Source: Streptomyces sp. WMMB303 (GTDB lineage Bacteria; Actinomycetota; Actinomycetes; Streptomycetales; Streptomycetaceae). Taken from it: a DNA stretch of 64,000 nt. The DNA is taken from contig NZ_JARKIN010000001.1 in the NCBI RefSeq assembly GCF_029351045.1, positions 3,522,501-3,586,500 of the forward strand, read 5' to 3'. Every line of letters starts with the position of its first letter. Within the stretch, counting starts at the first letter, position 1. Positions 42,828-52,447 of the stretch are shown in pieces. The notes beneath the pieces were generated by a model that saw only the letters and a program-made list of their open reading frames with translations, was not told the DNA's origin and did no database searches. The position numbers were made by a program, and so were the translations under genes.

Positions 42828-44768
42828 ATGAACGATGCCGCCCCGGCGCCCAGCTCCGCGTCCGCCCCCGAGCCCCGCAGCCGTGCCCGAGTCCGCGCCC
42901 CCGAACTGCGCGGACGCTCCTGGATCAACACCGGTGGCGAGGAGCTGTCCCTGGCCGACCTCCGGGGCCGCACGGTGATCCTGGACTTCTGGACCTTCTG
43001 CTGCATCAACTGCCTGCACGTCATCGACGAGCTGCGGGAGTTGGAGGAGCGGCACGAGGACACGGTGGTCGTCGTCGGCGTGCACTCGCCCAAGTTCGTG
43101 CACGAGGCCGAGCACGCCGCCGTGGTGGACGCCGTGGAGCGGTACGGGGTGGCCCACCCGGTGCTGGACGATCCGGAGCTGGCCACCTGGAAGCAGTACG
43201 CGGTGCGCGCGTGGCCGACGCTGGTGGTGATCGACCCGGAGGGGTACGTCGTCGCGCAGCACGCCGGCGAGGGGCATGTGCACGCGATCGAGCGGCGGGT
43301 GACCGAGCTGGAGACCGAGCACGTTGCCAAGGGGACGCTGCGGCGCGGCCTCGCGCCGTTCACCCCGCCGGAGCCGGTCGCCGGTGAGCTGCGCTTCCCG
43401 GGGAAGGCGCTGGTCCTGCCGGGCGGGACGTTCCTCGTCTCGGACACCACGCGGCACCAGGTCGTGGAGCTCGCCGCGGACGGCGAGACGGTGCTGCGCC
43501 GGATCGGTTCCGGGGAGCGCGGGCTGGCCGACGGCGCGGCGGAGGCCGCGCGGTTCAACGAGCCGCAGGGACTGGCGCTGCTGCCGGACGGCGAGGTGCT
43601 GGTCGCGGACACCGTCAACCACGCGCTGCGCCGCCTCGATCCGGCCACCGGCGCGGTGGCGACCGTCGCGGGCACCGGCGCGCAGTGGTGGCAGGGGGCG
43701 CCCACCGAGGGGCCCGCGCGGGAGGTGGCGCTCTCCTCACCGTGGGACGTGGCCTGGTTCGCGGGCCGCGTGTGGGTCGCGATGGCCGGAGTGCACCAGT
43801 TGTGGACGTACGACCCGGCGAGCGGCACCGTCGCCGTCGCGGCGGGCACGACGAACGAGGGGCTGGTGGACGGTCCGGCCGCCGAGGCGTGGTTCGCGCA
43901 GCCGTCCGGGCTGGCGGTCGCGGCCGACGGCAGCAGGCTGTGGGTCGCCGACTCCGAGACGAGCGCCCTGCGCTGGATCGAACGGCAGAGCGCGCACAGC
44001 GGCGAGGACGCCGAGAAATCCGAGGCCGACGAGCCCACCGACGGCGGTGGGTTCGTGGTGCGGACCGCGGTCGGCACCGGCCTCTTCGACTTCGGCCACC
44101 GCGACGGCCCGGCCGATCAGGCGCTGCTCCAGCACCCGCTGGGCGTCACGGCGCTGCCGGACGGGTCGGTCGCCGTCTGCGACACCTACAACCACGCGCT
44201 GCGCCGCTACGACCCCGCAACCGGCGAGGTGAGCACCCTGGCCACCGAGCTGCGGGAGCCCTCGGGCGCGGTCCTGGCGCCCGGCGCCGCGGAGGAGGCG
44301 GACGGCGCACCGGAGATCGTCGTCGTCGAGTCGGCGCGGCACCGGCTGACCCGGCTGCGGCTGCCCGAGGACGCCGTGCGGGTCGAGGGCGTGGCACACC
44401 GCACCCAGCGGGCGGCCACCGAGGTGGCGCCCGGCGCCCTGCGGCTGGATGTGGTCTTCCAGGCCCCGGCGGGGCAGAAACTCGACACCCGGTACGGCCC
44501 CGCGACCCGGCTGATGGTCAGCTCGACCCCGCCCGGGCTGCTCGCCGAGGGCGAGGGCACGGGCACCGAACTGCACCGCGAGGTCCGGCTGGCCGGAGCG
44601 GAGGGCAGCGAGGGAGTGCTGCACGTCTCGGCGATGGCCGCCTCCTGCGACGAGGAGGGCGAGTACCCCGCCTGCCATATGCACCAGCAGGACTGGGGCG
44701 TCCCGGTGCGGCTGACCGCCGGCGGCGCGGACCGGCTGCCGCTGGTGCTGGCGGGGCTGGACAGTTGA
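42828..44768 (+). CDS. Thioredoxin-like/NHL-repeat protein (NHLRC2-like)
   Basis: The 646-aa protein starts with a thioredoxin-fold domain (about 28-175) holding FWTFCCINC, CxxC at Cys59-Cys62. NHL beta-propeller repeats follow (about 180-500, e.g. FNEPQGLALLPDGEVLVADT, LQHPLGVTALPDGSVAVCDT), then a C-terminal beta domain with Cys pairs near the end (SCDEEGEYPACHMHQ). It resembles NHLRC2; a redox or protein-folding role is likely but unproven. No signal peptide is seen. ATG 42828 has a weak ribosome site; no better start is in frame. Confidence 0.87.
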   Translation: MNDAAPAPSSASAPEPRSRARVRAPELRGRSWINTGGEELSLADLRGRTVILDFWTFCCINCLHVIDELRELEERHEDTVVVVGVHSPKFVHEAEHAAVVDAVERYGVAHPVLDDPELATWKQYAVRAWPTLVVIDPEGYVVAQHAGEGHVHAIERRVTELETEHVAKGTLRRGLAPFTPPEPVAGELRFPGKALVLPGGTFLVSDTTRHQVVELAADGETVLRRIGSGERGLADGAAEAARFNEPQGLALLPDGEVLVADTVNHALRRLDPATGAVATVAGTGAQWWQGAPTEGPAREVALSSPWDVAWFAGRVWVAMAGVHQLWTYDPASGTVAVAAGTTNEGLVDGPAAEAWFAQPSGLAVAADGSRLWVADSETSALRWIERQSAHSGEDAEKSEADEPTDGGGFVVRTAVGTGLFDFGHRDGPADQALLQHPLGVTALPDGSVAVCDTYNHALRRYDPATGEVSTLATELREPSGAVLAPGAAEEADGAPEIVVVESARHRLTRLRLPEDAVRVEGVAHRTQRAATEVAPGALRLDVVFQAPAGQKLDTRYGPATRLMVSSTPPGLLAEGEGTGTELHREVRLAGAEGSEGVLHVSAMAASCDEEGEYPACHMHQQDWGVPVRLTAGGADRLPLVLAGLDS

Positions 44769-44785
44769 CCGCTGGACAGTTGACC
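44756..44785. repeat. 15-bp tandem duplication spanning the NHL gene stop
   Basis: GCTGGACAGTTGACC occurs at 44756-44770 and again at 44771-44785. The stop TGA (44766-44768) is in the first copy. Confidence 0.9.
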
Positions 44786-44802
44786 CCACCGACCGACGAG
44801 AC

Positions 44803-45258
44803 ATGGTGACCGGACACCACGCGGCTGCCGGCCACCCGGCCGCGTATGTCGGCCCGTTGACCCTGGCGTGGGTCAGCCGGCACCTGGCGGCGGGCGAACG
44901 GATCGTCAGGACCGAGGCACTGCAAGGCGGCATCACCGCCGCAATGCGGCGGCTGACCATCGGCCGCCGCAATGCGGCGGCTGACCATCGGCCGCCGCAA
45001 TGCGGCGGCTGACCATCGGCGCGGCGGACGGAAGCACCCGTGACCTGGTGCTGCGGAGCTTCGTCGATCCGCTCTCAGCGGGCCATGCCGAGGACTGGCT
45101 GAACCGGGAGACCGATGCCCTCACCCTGCTCAAGGGGACGGGCGTGCGGGCTCCTGGCCCGGCCGTGGCGGGAAGCGGGGAGGACGGAGCTGACGACGCG
45201 GGTCGTGGAGGAGCGGCTGGACGCCTATGTCACGGCGCTGATGAACGCTTCGGTCTGA
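44803..45258 (+). pseudogene. Truncated, frameshifted phosphotransferase-like gene
   Basis: Starting at ATG 44803 the frame reads an APH-like N-terminus (PLTLAWVSRHLAAGERIVRT...GGITAAMRRLTIG). It then enters a 28-bp triplication (44936-45019) that shifts the frame by 56 bp (two bases net). With a single repeat copy the sequence continues in frame as MRRLTIGAADGSTRDLVLRS and on to PLSAGHAEDWLNRETDALTLL. The catalytic half is deleted: a short C-terminal-like stretch (LTTRVVEERLDAYVTALMNASV) ends at 45258 after another frame change. It is only about 150 codons instead of about 300. A non-functional relic is the best call. Confidence 0.78.
44936..45019. repeat. 28-bp tandem triplication inside the pseudogene
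   Basis: Three exact copies (44936-44963, 44964-44991, 44992-45019), each starting CCGCCGCAATGCGGCGGCTG, contain an ATG and a hairpin CCGCCGCAATGCGGCGG. One or four copies would restore the frame; three do not. Confidence 0.92.
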
Positions 45259-45321
45259 GCCACGGCGGTCCGCGGCGGCTTCGCCGTCCACCGCGCGGCC
45301 GGGTCCGGGCGGGAGCCCGGC

Positions 45322-45549
45322 TCACTCCAGGTGGTGGCGGTTGTACTCCTCGACCACCGGGGCGCCGGGGGACGGGGGCTCCACCCGGCGGCGTTTGAGG
45401 ATGCTGATGTAGGCGCACAGTCCGATCGTGCCGACGATCAGCAGGATGATGCCCATCAGGTCGACGTTGATCCCGCTGATGTCGATGTTGACCGCCAGGG
45501 TCAGAATCGCCCCCAGGGCCATCATGCCGATGCAGATGACGATGCCCAT
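45322..45549 (-). CDS. DUF6458 small membrane protein
   Basis: The 75-aa product has two membrane helices (IVICIGMMALGAILTLAV and LMGIILLIVGTIGLCAYI) and a short basic tail (KRRRVEPPSPG). The pattern GIVICIGMMALGAIL matches the DUF6458 family common in Streptomyces, of unknown function. ATG 45549 has GGAGGC upstream. Confidence 0.8.
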   Translation of the reverse strand: MGIVICIGMMALGAILTLAVNIDISGINVDLMGIILLIVGTIGLCAYISILKRRRVEPPSPGAPVVEEYNRHHLE

Positions 45550-45738
45550 GCGTTGCCTCCAAGCACGGTTGAGCCGTCTCGGCTCATTCGGGCCGAACTG
45601 GCTCTTCGGCCGGGCGGATTCGCTTACCGCGCGCGGGTACCCGGATCCGTCGGAGGCAACCACCGTGCCGCGCGGTCCCGGACTCCGCGGCTGCGCGGGG
45701 TCCGGCACCGCCGGTCGGTCGGGGGCTCGGTGGCCGGG

Positions 45739-47037
45739 TCAGCCCTCGAGGAACGCCGTGAGGCAGTTGGCCAGCAGGTAGGGGTCGTCGGCGCCGCACA
45801 GCTCTCGGGCCGAGTGCATGGAGAGGATCGCGACGCCGATGTCGACCGTGGTGATGCCGTGGCGTGCGGCGGTGATCGGGCCGATGGTGGTGCCGCAGGG
45901 CACGTCGTTGTTGGAGACGAAGCTCTGCCACGGGACGCCCGCGCGTTCGCAGGCCGCGGCGAAGACGGCGCGTCCGGAGCCGTCGGTGGAGTACCGCTGG
46001 TTGACGTTGACCTTGAGGATCGGACCGCCGTTGGGCAGCGGGTGGTGGCCGGGCTCGTGCCGTTCGGGGTAGTTGGGGTGCACGGCGTGCCCGGTGTCGG
46101 AGGAGAGGCAGACGGTGCCCGCCCAGGCGCGGGCCCGGTCCTCGTAGGAGCCGCCGCGGGCGAAGACAGAACGCTCCAGCACCGAGCCCAGCAGCGGCCC
46201 GTCGGCGCCGGTGTCGGACTGGCTGCCGTTCTCCTCGTGGTCGAAGGCGGCGAGCACGGGGATCGCGGTGGGCTCGGCGTCGGTGCCGCGGCCCGCCGCC
46301 GCGATCAGTGCCGCGACCCCGGCGTGCACCGACAGCAGGTTGTCCATCCGCGGGCCGGCCACGAGTTCGCGGTCCCGTCCCAGGTAGGCGGGGGGCTCGA
46401 CGCTGTGGGTCATCAGGTCCCAGCCGGCGATGTCCTCGACCGGGAGTCCGCTCTCCTCGGCGAGGAAGCGCAGCAGGTCGCCCTCGTCGGTCCTGCCCAG
46501 CCCCCACACGGGTGTCATGTGACGCTGGCGGTTCAGCTTGAGGCCGTCGTTGACCTGCCGGTCGAGGTGGATGGCGAGCTGCGGTACGCGCAGCAGGGGG
46601 CGGTCCACGTGTACCAGGTGGGTGGAGCGGTCGCGCAGGGTCAGTCGGCCGCTGAGGCCCAGATCGCGGTCGAGCCAGGTGTTGAGCAGGGCGCCGCCGT
46701 AGATCTCGACGGCGATCTGCCGCCAGTTGTGGGCGCCGGTGTCGGGTACGGGCTTGACGCGCAGGTTGGGCGAGTCGGTGTGGGCGCCGACGATCCGGAA
46801 GGGGGTGCTCGGCAGGGCGCCCTCGGGGACGTACCAGGCGATGAGCGCGCCGCCGCGCAGGACGTACTTGCCGCCCGTGGTGGCGTCCCAGGCCTCGGTC
46901 TCCCGCACCTGCCGGAAGCCGGCTTTCTCCAGTTGCGCGGCCGTGTTCGCCACCGCGTGGTAGGGGGAGGGGGCGGCGGCGAGGAAGGACAGCAGACCGT
47001 CGGTGTGAGCGCGGTCGAACGGCGTGGCGTTGCTCAT
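45739..47037 (-). CDS. apeB: M18-family aspartyl aminopeptidase
   Basis: The 432-aa metallopeptidase has the cocatalytic ligand motifs GAHTDSPNLR, AFDHEENGSQ, SSDTGHAVHPNY and AILSMHSARE, complete for two zinc ions. M18 enzymes remove N-terminal Asp/Glu and other residues, forming dodecamers. ATG 47037 (MSNATPFDRAHTDG) matches family starts. It is monocistronic, with a terminator for the neighbouring acyl-CoA dehydrogenase 65 bp upstream. Confidence 0.94.
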   Translation of the reverse strand: MSNATPFDRAHTDGLLSFLAAAPSPYHAVANTAAQLEKAGFRQVRETEAWDATTGGKYVLRGGALIAWYVPEGALPSTPFRIVGAHTDSPNLRVKPVPDTGAHNWRQIAVEIYGGALLNTWLDRDLGLSGRLTLRDRSTHLVHVDRPLLRVPQLAIHLDRQVNDGLKLNRQRHMTPVWGLGRTDEGDLLRFLAEESGLPVEDIAGWDLMTHSVEPPAYLGRDRELVAGPRMDNLLSVHAGVAALIAAAGRGTDAEPTAIPVLAAFDHEENGSQSDTGADGPLLGSVLERSVFARGGSYEDRARAWAGTVCLSSDTGHAVHPNYPERHEPGHHPLPNGGPILKVNVNQRYSTDGSGRAVFAAACERAGVPWQSFVSNNDVPCGTTIGPITAARHGITTVDIGVAILSMHSARELCGADDPYLLANCLTAFLEG

Positions 47038-47101
47038 GGGCCCACCTTACGGCGCGGTGTCCGGGTGCCGGGCGTGTGGTCGTCCCCGCTCGGGACGGGC
47101 A

Positions 47102-47135
47102 GCGCCCCGCTCCCAGGGCGGCGGGAGCGGGGCGC
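47102..47135 (-). terminator. Acyl-CoA dehydrogenase terminator
   Basis: GCGCCCCGCTCCC and GGGAGCGGGGCGC form a 13-bp perfect stem around an 8-nt loop, 41 bp beyond the dehydrogenase stop. Confidence 0.8.
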
Positions 47136-47175
47136 GGGGGCCGGGTACGGCCCGGCATCAGGGGTGCGGGAGGGC

Positions 47176-49002
47176 TCAGAACGCCTTCTCGTCGAGCTCC
47201 ATGATCGAGAGGTCCACCGTGTCGGCCAGCTCGCGCTGGACGGCGACCTGCGGCAGCACGTTCGCGGCGAAGAACTTCGCCGCGGCGATCTTGCCCTGGT
47301 AGAACGGCACGTCCTTGGCGGCGGCGCCCGCCAGCTTCTCGGCGGCCACGGCGGCGCCGCGCAGCAGCAGGTAGCCGATGACGACGTCACCCGCGGTCAT
47401 CAGGAAGCGGGTGGTGTTGAGCCCCACCTTGTAGATGGACTTGACGTCCTTCTCGGTGGCGGCCAGGTCGGTCAGCATGGTGCCGACGATGGCCTCCAGC
47501 TCCCCGGCGGCCTTGGCGAGGTGGTCGCGGGAGGCGGCCAGCTCCTCGCCGCCCTGCGCCTCGGCGAGGAACTTCTTGATCTCCTCGGACAGCGCGGTCA
47601 GCGCCTGGCCCTGGTCGCGGACGACCTTGCGGAAGAAGAAGTCCTGGCCCTGGATGGCGGTGGTGCCCTCGTAGAGGGTGTCGATCTTGGCGTCCCGGAT
47701 GTACTGCTCGATCGGGTACTCCTGCAGGTAGCCGGAGCCGCCCAGGGTCTGCAGGGACTGCGCGAGCTGCTCGTAGGACTTCTCCGAGCCGTAACCCTTC
47801 ACGATCGGCAGCAGCAGGTCGTTGAGGCGGTGGGCCGCGGCGGCGTCCTCGCCGCTGTGCTCCTTGAGCAGGATCTCGTCCTGCACCGTGGCGGTGTAGA
47901 GGACGAGGGCGCGCATGCCCTCGGCGTACGCCTTCTGGGTCAGCAGCGCGCGGCGTACGTCCGGGTGGTGGGTGATGGTGACCCGGGGCGCGGTCTTGTC
48001 CGTGAACTGGGCCAGGTCGGCGCCCTGCACCCGCTCCTTGGCGTACTCCAGCGCGTTCAGGTAGCCGGTGGAGAGGGTGGCGATCGCCTTGGTGCCGACC
48101 ATCATCCGGGCGAACTCGATGATCTTGAACATCTGCCGGATGCCGTCGTGCTTCTCGCCCAGCAGCCAGCCCTTGGCGGGCTGGTTGGCGCCGAAGGTCA
48201 TCTCGCAGGTGTTGGAGACCTTCAGGCCCATCTTGTGCTCGACGTTGGTGGCGTGGACGCCGTTGCGCTCGCCCAGCTCGCCGGTCTCCCAGTCGAAGTC
48301 GTACTTGGGCACGATGAACAGCGACAGGCCCTTGGTGCCGGGGCCGTGGCCCTCCGGACGGGCCAGCACGAAGTGCACGATGTTCTCGGACATGTCGTGC
48401 TCACCGGAGGTGATGAAGCGCTTCACGCCCTCGATGTGCCAGGTGCCGTCGGCCTGCTCGGTGGCCTTGGTGCGGCCGGCGCCGACGTCCGAGCCGGCGT
48501 CCGGCTCGGTGAGCACCATCGTGGAGCCCCACTGCTTCTCGGCCATCAGCGCGGCGATCTTGTGCTGCTCCTCGGTGCCCTCCTCGTGCAGCACGCCCGC
48601 GAAGGCCGGGCCCGAGGCGTACATCCACACGGCCGGGTTGGAGCCCAGGATCGTCTCGGCGAAGCCCCACAGCAGCGAGCGCGGCGCCGTGGTGCCGCCG
48701 ATCTCCTCCGGGATGCCCAGGCGCCACCACTCGGCGTCCATGTACGCCTGGTAGCTCTTCCGGAAGGCGGCGGGTACCGGTGCGGTGTTGGTGTCCGGGT
48801 CGAAGACCGGCGGGTTGCGGTCGCCCTCCTCGTAGGAGGCGGCCAGCTCGTTCTCGGCCAGCCGTGCGATCTCGGACAGCACGTTCTTGGCGGTCTCGAC
48901 GTCCATCTCCGCGAACGGTCCGGTGCCGTACACCGTGTCGCGCCCGAGCACCTCGAAGAGGTTGAACTCGATGTCGCGGAGATTCGACTTGTAATGCCCC
49001 AT
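47176..49002 (-). CDS. Long-form acyl-CoA dehydrogenase
   Basis: The 608-aa enzyme belongs to the long AcdB/FadE5-like group with a C-terminal extension. FAD and substrate motifs are [45 protein letters not shown] and [15 protein letters not shown] (Glu in the active-site loop). It introduces the 2,3-double bond in beta-oxidation. ATG 49002 is clear. A near-palindrome TACCCGCCGGTA (49058-49069) lies upstream and may be a fatty-acid regulator site. Confidence 0.93.
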   Translation of the reverse strand: MGHYKSNLRDIEFNLFEVLGRDTVYGTGPFAEMDVETAKNVLSEIARLAENELAASYEEGDRNPPVFDPDTNTAPVPAAFRKSYQAYMDAEWWRLGIPEEIGGTTAPRSLLWGFAETILGSNPAVWMYASGPAFAGVLHEEGTEEQHKIAALMAEKQWGSTMVLTEPDAGSDVGAGRTKATEQADGTWHIEGVKRFITSGEHDMSENIVHFVLARPEGHGPGTKGLSLFIVPKYDFDWETGELGERNGVHATNVEHKMGLKVSNTCEMTFGANQPAKGWLLGEKHDGIRQMFKIIEFARMMVGTKAIATLSTGYLNALEYAKERVQGADLAQFTDKTAPRVTITHHPDVRRALLTQKAYAEGMRALVLYTATVQDEILLKEHSGEDAAAAHRLNDLLLPIVKGYGSEKSYEQLAQSLQTLGGSGYLQEYPIEQYIRDAKIDTLYEGTTAIQGQDFFFRKVVRDQGQALTALSEEIKKFLAEAQGGEELAASRDHLAKAAGELEAIVGTMLTDLAATEKDVKSIYKVGLNTTRFLMTAGDVVIGYLLLRGAAVAAEKLAGAAAKDVPFYQGKIAAAKFFAANVLPQVAVQRELADTVDLSIMELDEKAF

Positions 49003-49057
49003 GGCGACGGCTCCGTAGTGGCTCGCTCGTACTTGTCGGTAGTCCCATAGATGATGC

Positions 49058-49069
49058 TACCCGCCGGTA
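49058..49069. promoter_or_regulatory. Possible operator upstream of the acyl-CoA dehydrogenase
   Basis: TACCCGCCGGTA is a 12-bp inverted repeat with one mismatched pair, 56 bp upstream of the start and in the AT-rich promoter zone shared with the SseB-like gene. TetR/GntR lipid regulators use similar sites. Function inferred. Confidence 0.4.
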
Positions 49070-49119
49070 ATAAGAAGCAACCCCTCACCACCCCTCTGTG
49101 ACTCGTTACTCTTTTCGCT

Positions 49120-49695
49120 ATGTACGGTTACGACCAGACCGGCGCCCCACCCGGACAGGGCCACGGGCCGCAGCCCGGGCAGGGCCACGGCGGGCACGGC
49201 TACCAGCACGCCGGGCACGGCCCGCATCCCGGTCAGCAGGGTCACCAGGCGCCGCCCCCGCCGCCGTACGGAGCGCATCAGGGGCCGCCGCAGTACGGCC
49301 AGCCGGGAGCGCAGCAGCCGCTCTACCCCGAGCCGTCGCCGCCCTCCCTCCAGGAGTCGATCCGCGCCTTCACCACGGGCTCGATGAGCGCCGAGGACTT
49401 CCAGGGGATCTTCTCCACCTCCAGGGTGTACTGCCCGCGCGGCGACACCCCCGGCTTCCTCGCGCTGCACAACACCCAGCAGCCGGTCATCCCGATGTTC
49501 AGCACCCTCAAGGAGCTGCGCGCCTACGCCGGCAAGGAGTCGAAGTACTTCGTCATCACCGGCGCCGAGGTCCTCGACCTGCTGCCGTCGGGCTACGGCT
49601 TCGTGCTCGACATGGAGGGCGAGCACCGCGTGGTCTTCGACGCCAAGGCCGTCGAGGAGATGGTCGACTTCGCGATGCGACGGATGTACGGCTGA
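49120..49695 (+). CDS. SseB-domain protein with GHG/PQ-rich N-terminus
   Basis: The 191-aa product has a low-complexity N-terminus (1-75) of Gly, His, Gln, Pro and Tyr repeats (GQGHGPQPGQGHGGHGYQ). A compact SseB-type domain follows (about 76-190: FQGIFSTSRVYCPRG, PVIPMFSTLKELRAYAG, GYGFVLDMEGEHRVVFDA). SseB domains are often fused to or beside secretion proteins; the function is unknown. The stop is in the first copy of a 16-bp tandem repeat. It is divergent from the dehydrogenase. Confidence 0.82.
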   Translation: MYGYDQTGAPPGQGHGPQPGQGHGGHGYQHAGHGPHPGQQGHQAPPPPPYGAHQGPPQYGQPGAQQPLYPEPSPPSLQESIRAFTTGSMSAEDFQGIFSTSRVYCPRGDTPGFLALHNTQQPVIPMFSTLKELRAYAGKESKYFVITGAEVLDLLPSGYGFVLDMEGEHRVVFDAKAVEEMVDFAMRRMYG

Positions 49696-49730
49696 GCCGA
49701 TGTACGGCTGAGCCGATGTACGGCTGAGTC
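49683..49730. repeat. 16-bp tandem repeat spanning the SseB-like gene stop
   Basis: GATGTACGGCTGAGCC occurs three times (49683-49698, 49699-49714, 49715-49730, the last with one change). The stop TGA (49693-49695) is in copy 1. Confidence 0.92.
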
Positions 49731-50176
49731 GACAGGCGCGCGGGCGGTCGCCGCGCGCCGGCGTACGGAGTGACGTGCGCCTCGCCGCACCGGGCTGCCG
49801 CGAACGTCCCCGCGAACATCCCGCGGCGGCCCGCTCCGGCCCCCTGAGCTCCTCGGCCCTCGTGCGGCAGCGGCGGCAGGGGCGGCAGGACGCCTCCGGG
49901 TCCGGGCGGACGGGCGGCAGGAAGCCTCCGCGTCCAGGTCCTCCCACCGGTCCGGGGACGGCTGCTCCCCGGCGCTCTTCCGTGTTCCCTCGCCGGGGCC
50001 TGCCGCGTTGTCCCAGGTCCAGAGTCCGGCGCCTGGAAGGCCGGGCGTCGTCGGTGCATGTTGCACCACTTTGTACCGACTCGTCGGGTCGGGGAAACGG
50101 GGGCGAGGCGGGGTGGGACAGGGCGGTACTCTGAAGGGCACTCCACTGTGACCCCTGAGCCGAACGACTTGGATGA
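49731..50176. other. Intergenic region upstream of aspS
   Basis: These 446 bases hold no supported gene. The aspS promoter must lie here; no T-box leader with a specifier hairpin was recognised, and no clear promoter could be chosen. Confidence 0.4.
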
Positions 50177-51985
50177 ATGATGCATCGGTACCGGTCCCAC
50201 ACCTGCGGCGAGCTTCGCGCCTCGGACGTCGGCACTGACGTCCGGCTGAGCGGCTGGCTGCACAATCGCCGGAACCTTGGCGGCATCCTCTTCATCGACC
50301 TGCGCGACCACCACGGCATCGTCCAGCTCGTGGTCCGGGACGTGGCCGGTAAGATCGACGAGCAGCTCGGCTCGCTGGCCAAGGAGACGGTCCTGCGGGT
50401 GGACGGCAAGGTCACGGCCCGCGGTGCGGAGAACGTCAACCCCGAGTTGCCCACCGGCGAGATCGAGGTGGAGGTCACCGAGGTCGAGGTGCTGGGCGGG
50501 GCCGAGCAGATCCCGTTCACCATCAACGCCGAGGACGGTGTCAACGAGGAGCGGCGGCTGGAGTACCGCTTCCTCGACCTGCGCCGGGAGCGCATGCACC
50601 GCAATGTGATGCTGCGCAGCAAGGTCATCGCCGCCATCCGCGAGAAGATGGTCGCCCAGGGCTTCAACGAGATGGCGACGCCCATTCTCTCGGCCACCTC
50701 TCCCGAGGGGGCCCGCGACTTCCTCGTCCCCTCCCGGCTGCACGCGGGCAGGTTCTACGCGCTGCCGCAGGCGCCGCAGCAGTTCAAGCAACTGCTGATG
50801 ATCGCCGGGTTCGACCGCTACTTCCAGATCGCGCCCTGCTTCCGTGACGAGGACGCGCGCGCCGACCGCTCGCCGGGCGAGTTCTACCAGCTCGACATGG
50901 AGATGAGCTTCGTCGAGCAGGAGGACGTCTTCCGGGTCATCGAGACGGTGATGACCGAGCTGTTCCAGGAGCTGGGCGAGGGCCGCGAGGTCACCTCGCC
51001 GTTCCCGCGCATCCCCTTCCGCGAGGCGATGGTCAAGTACGGCTCGGACAAGCCGGATCTGCGCGCCCGGCTGGAGCTGACCGACGTCTCCGCGCTCTTC
51101 GCGGGCTCCGGCTTCAAGGCGTTCGCCGACAAGCACGTGAGGGCGCTGGCGGTGCCGGACACCGCGGCCCAGCCGCGCAAGTTCTTCGACTCGCTGGGCG
51201 ATTTCGCCGTCGAGCAGGGTGCCAAGGGCCTGGCCTGGGTGCGGGTCGGCGAGGACGGCTCGCTGGCGGGCCCGATCGCCAAGTTCCTCACCGAGGACGA
51301 CGTCAAGGCGCTCACCGACACGCTGGGCCTCGTCCCCGGCCACGCGGTCTTCTTCGGAGCCGGTGAGTTCGACGAGGTCTCCAAGATCATGGGCGCGGTC
51401 CGTGTCGAGGCCGCCAAGCGCGCCGGGCACTTCGAGGAGAACGTCTTCCGGTTCTGCTGGATCGTGGACTTCCCGATGTTCGAGAAGGACGAGGAGACCG
51501 GCGAGATCGAGTTCTCGCACAACCCGTTCTCCATGCCCCAGGGCGGTCTCGAGGCGCTGCGCACCAAGGACCCGCTGGACGTTCTGGCCTGGCAGTACGA
51601 CATCGTCTGCAACGGTGTCGAACTGTCCTCCGGTGCGATCCGGAACCACGAACCGGAGATCATGTTCGAGGCGTTCGGTATCGCGGGCTACTCGGAGGAG
51701 GACGTCGAGCGCGAGTTCGGCGGCATGCTGCGCGCTTTCCGCTTCGGCGCTCCGCCGCACGGTGGGATCGCGCCGGGCATCGACCGCATCGTCATGCTGC
51801 TCGCGGACGAGCCGAACATCCGCGAGACCATCGCCTTCCCGCTCAACAACAACGCGCTCGACCTGATGATGGGCGCCCCGAGCGAGGTCGACGAGGCGCG
51901 GCTGCGCGAACTGCACCTCTCGCTGCGCAAGCCCCCGCAGGTCAAGCAGGCCGAGAAGGCCAAGCAGGCCCCGCAGGCCGAGTAG
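50177..51985 (+). CDS. aspS: Aspartyl-tRNA synthetase
   Basis: The 602-aa class II synthetase has the anticodon-binding OB fold (1-115), class II motif 2 (FRDEDARADRSPGEFYQLD), the bacterial insertion domain (about 280-420) and motif 3 (GGIAPGIDRIVMLL). It charges tRNA-Asp. The start is ATG 50177 (MMHRYRSHTCGEL), with ATG 50180 equally possible. A perfect 16-bp hairpin terminator follows about 125 bp downstream. It is essential and single-copy by family. Confidence 0.97.
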   Translation: MMHRYRSHTCGELRASDVGTDVRLSGWLHNRRNLGGILFIDLRDHHGIVQLVVRDVAGKIDEQLGSLAKETVLRVDGKVTARGAENVNPELPTGEIEVEVTEVEVLGGAEQIPFTINAEDGVNEERRLEYRFLDLRRERMHRNVMLRSKVIAAIREKMVAQGFNEMATPILSATSPEGARDFLVPSRLHAGRFYALPQAPQQFKQLLMIAGFDRYFQIAPCFRDEDARADRSPGEFYQLDMEMSFVEQEDVFRVIETVMTELFQELGEGREVTSPFPRIPFREAMVKYGSDKPDLRARLELTDVSALFAGSGFKAFADKHVRALAVPDTAAQPRKFFDSLGDFAVEQGAKGLAWVRVGEDGSLAGPIAKFLTEDDVKALTDTLGLVPGHAVFFGAGEFDEVSKIMGAVRVEAAKRAGHFEENVFRFCWIVDFPMFEKDEETGEIEFSHNPFSMPQGGLEALRTKDPLDVLAWQYDIVCNGVELSSGAIRNHEPEIMFEAFGIAGYSEEDVEREFGGMLRAFRFGAPPHGGIAPGIDRIVMLLADEPNIRETIAFPLNNNALDLMMGAPSEVDEARLRELHLSLRKPPQVKQAEKAKQAPQAE

Positions 51986-52112
51986 CCCGCCGAGCCCGCC
52001 CAGCCGGGCGGGTCCGGCGGGACGAGTGGCTGCGCGCCGCCCGGGGCTGCCGGGTCGCCGGATGGTGGCGCGGCGGCTCGGTCCGGGCCTCCTCCGCGTC
52101 CGACGCGTCCGC

Positions 52113-52148
52113 CACGGTCCCCTCCGTACACATACGGAGGGGACCGTG
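52113..52148 (+). terminator. aspS terminator
   Basis: CACGGTCCCCTCCGTA and TACGGAGGGGACCGTG form a 16-bp perfect stem with tetraloop CACA, followed by TCGTTTT. This is the best canonical intrinsic terminator in the window. Confidence 0.95.
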
Positions 52149-52447
52149 TCGTTTTCGGTACCCGGGCGTCAAGCGGCCGATCGAGCGGTCACTCTTGGTG
52201 GAGAGCGTGGCAACGGAAGAACAACGGTCATCGATCGGCTACATATGTGCACGGAGACGGCGACGATCGCTCCAACGCGGGCACGCCCCGGGCACGATGC
52301 AACAGGTGCGGTGGTCAGCCCTCGGGGGACGGGACGTGGGCCGCCGCACGGCGTCCCGCCGAAGGCGTCACGCACGGTGATACACCGCAGGTGTCGTGTG
52401 CAATGTGGCGGTCGAGCGACGAGAGTGACGGCGAAGGAGGTGGCGGT
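52149..52447. other. Region between aspS terminator and the small Cys protein
   Basis: About 300 bases without a convincing gene. Codon use in the open frames is poor. The region ends with the ribosome site AAGGAGG (52434-52440) of the next gene. Confidence 0.4.

Noticed and set aside
44936..45019. CRISPR-like array
   Set aside because: Three contiguous 28-bp copies with no spacers.
45331..49050. Open frame of 1239 aa on the plus strand across apeB and the acyl-CoA dehydrogenase
   Set aside because: High GC removes stops from the antisense frame; the opposite strand encodes recognisable enzymes with family motifs.
49731..50176. T-box riboswitch before aspS
   Set aside because: No specifier stem or conserved T-box sequence is recognisable.
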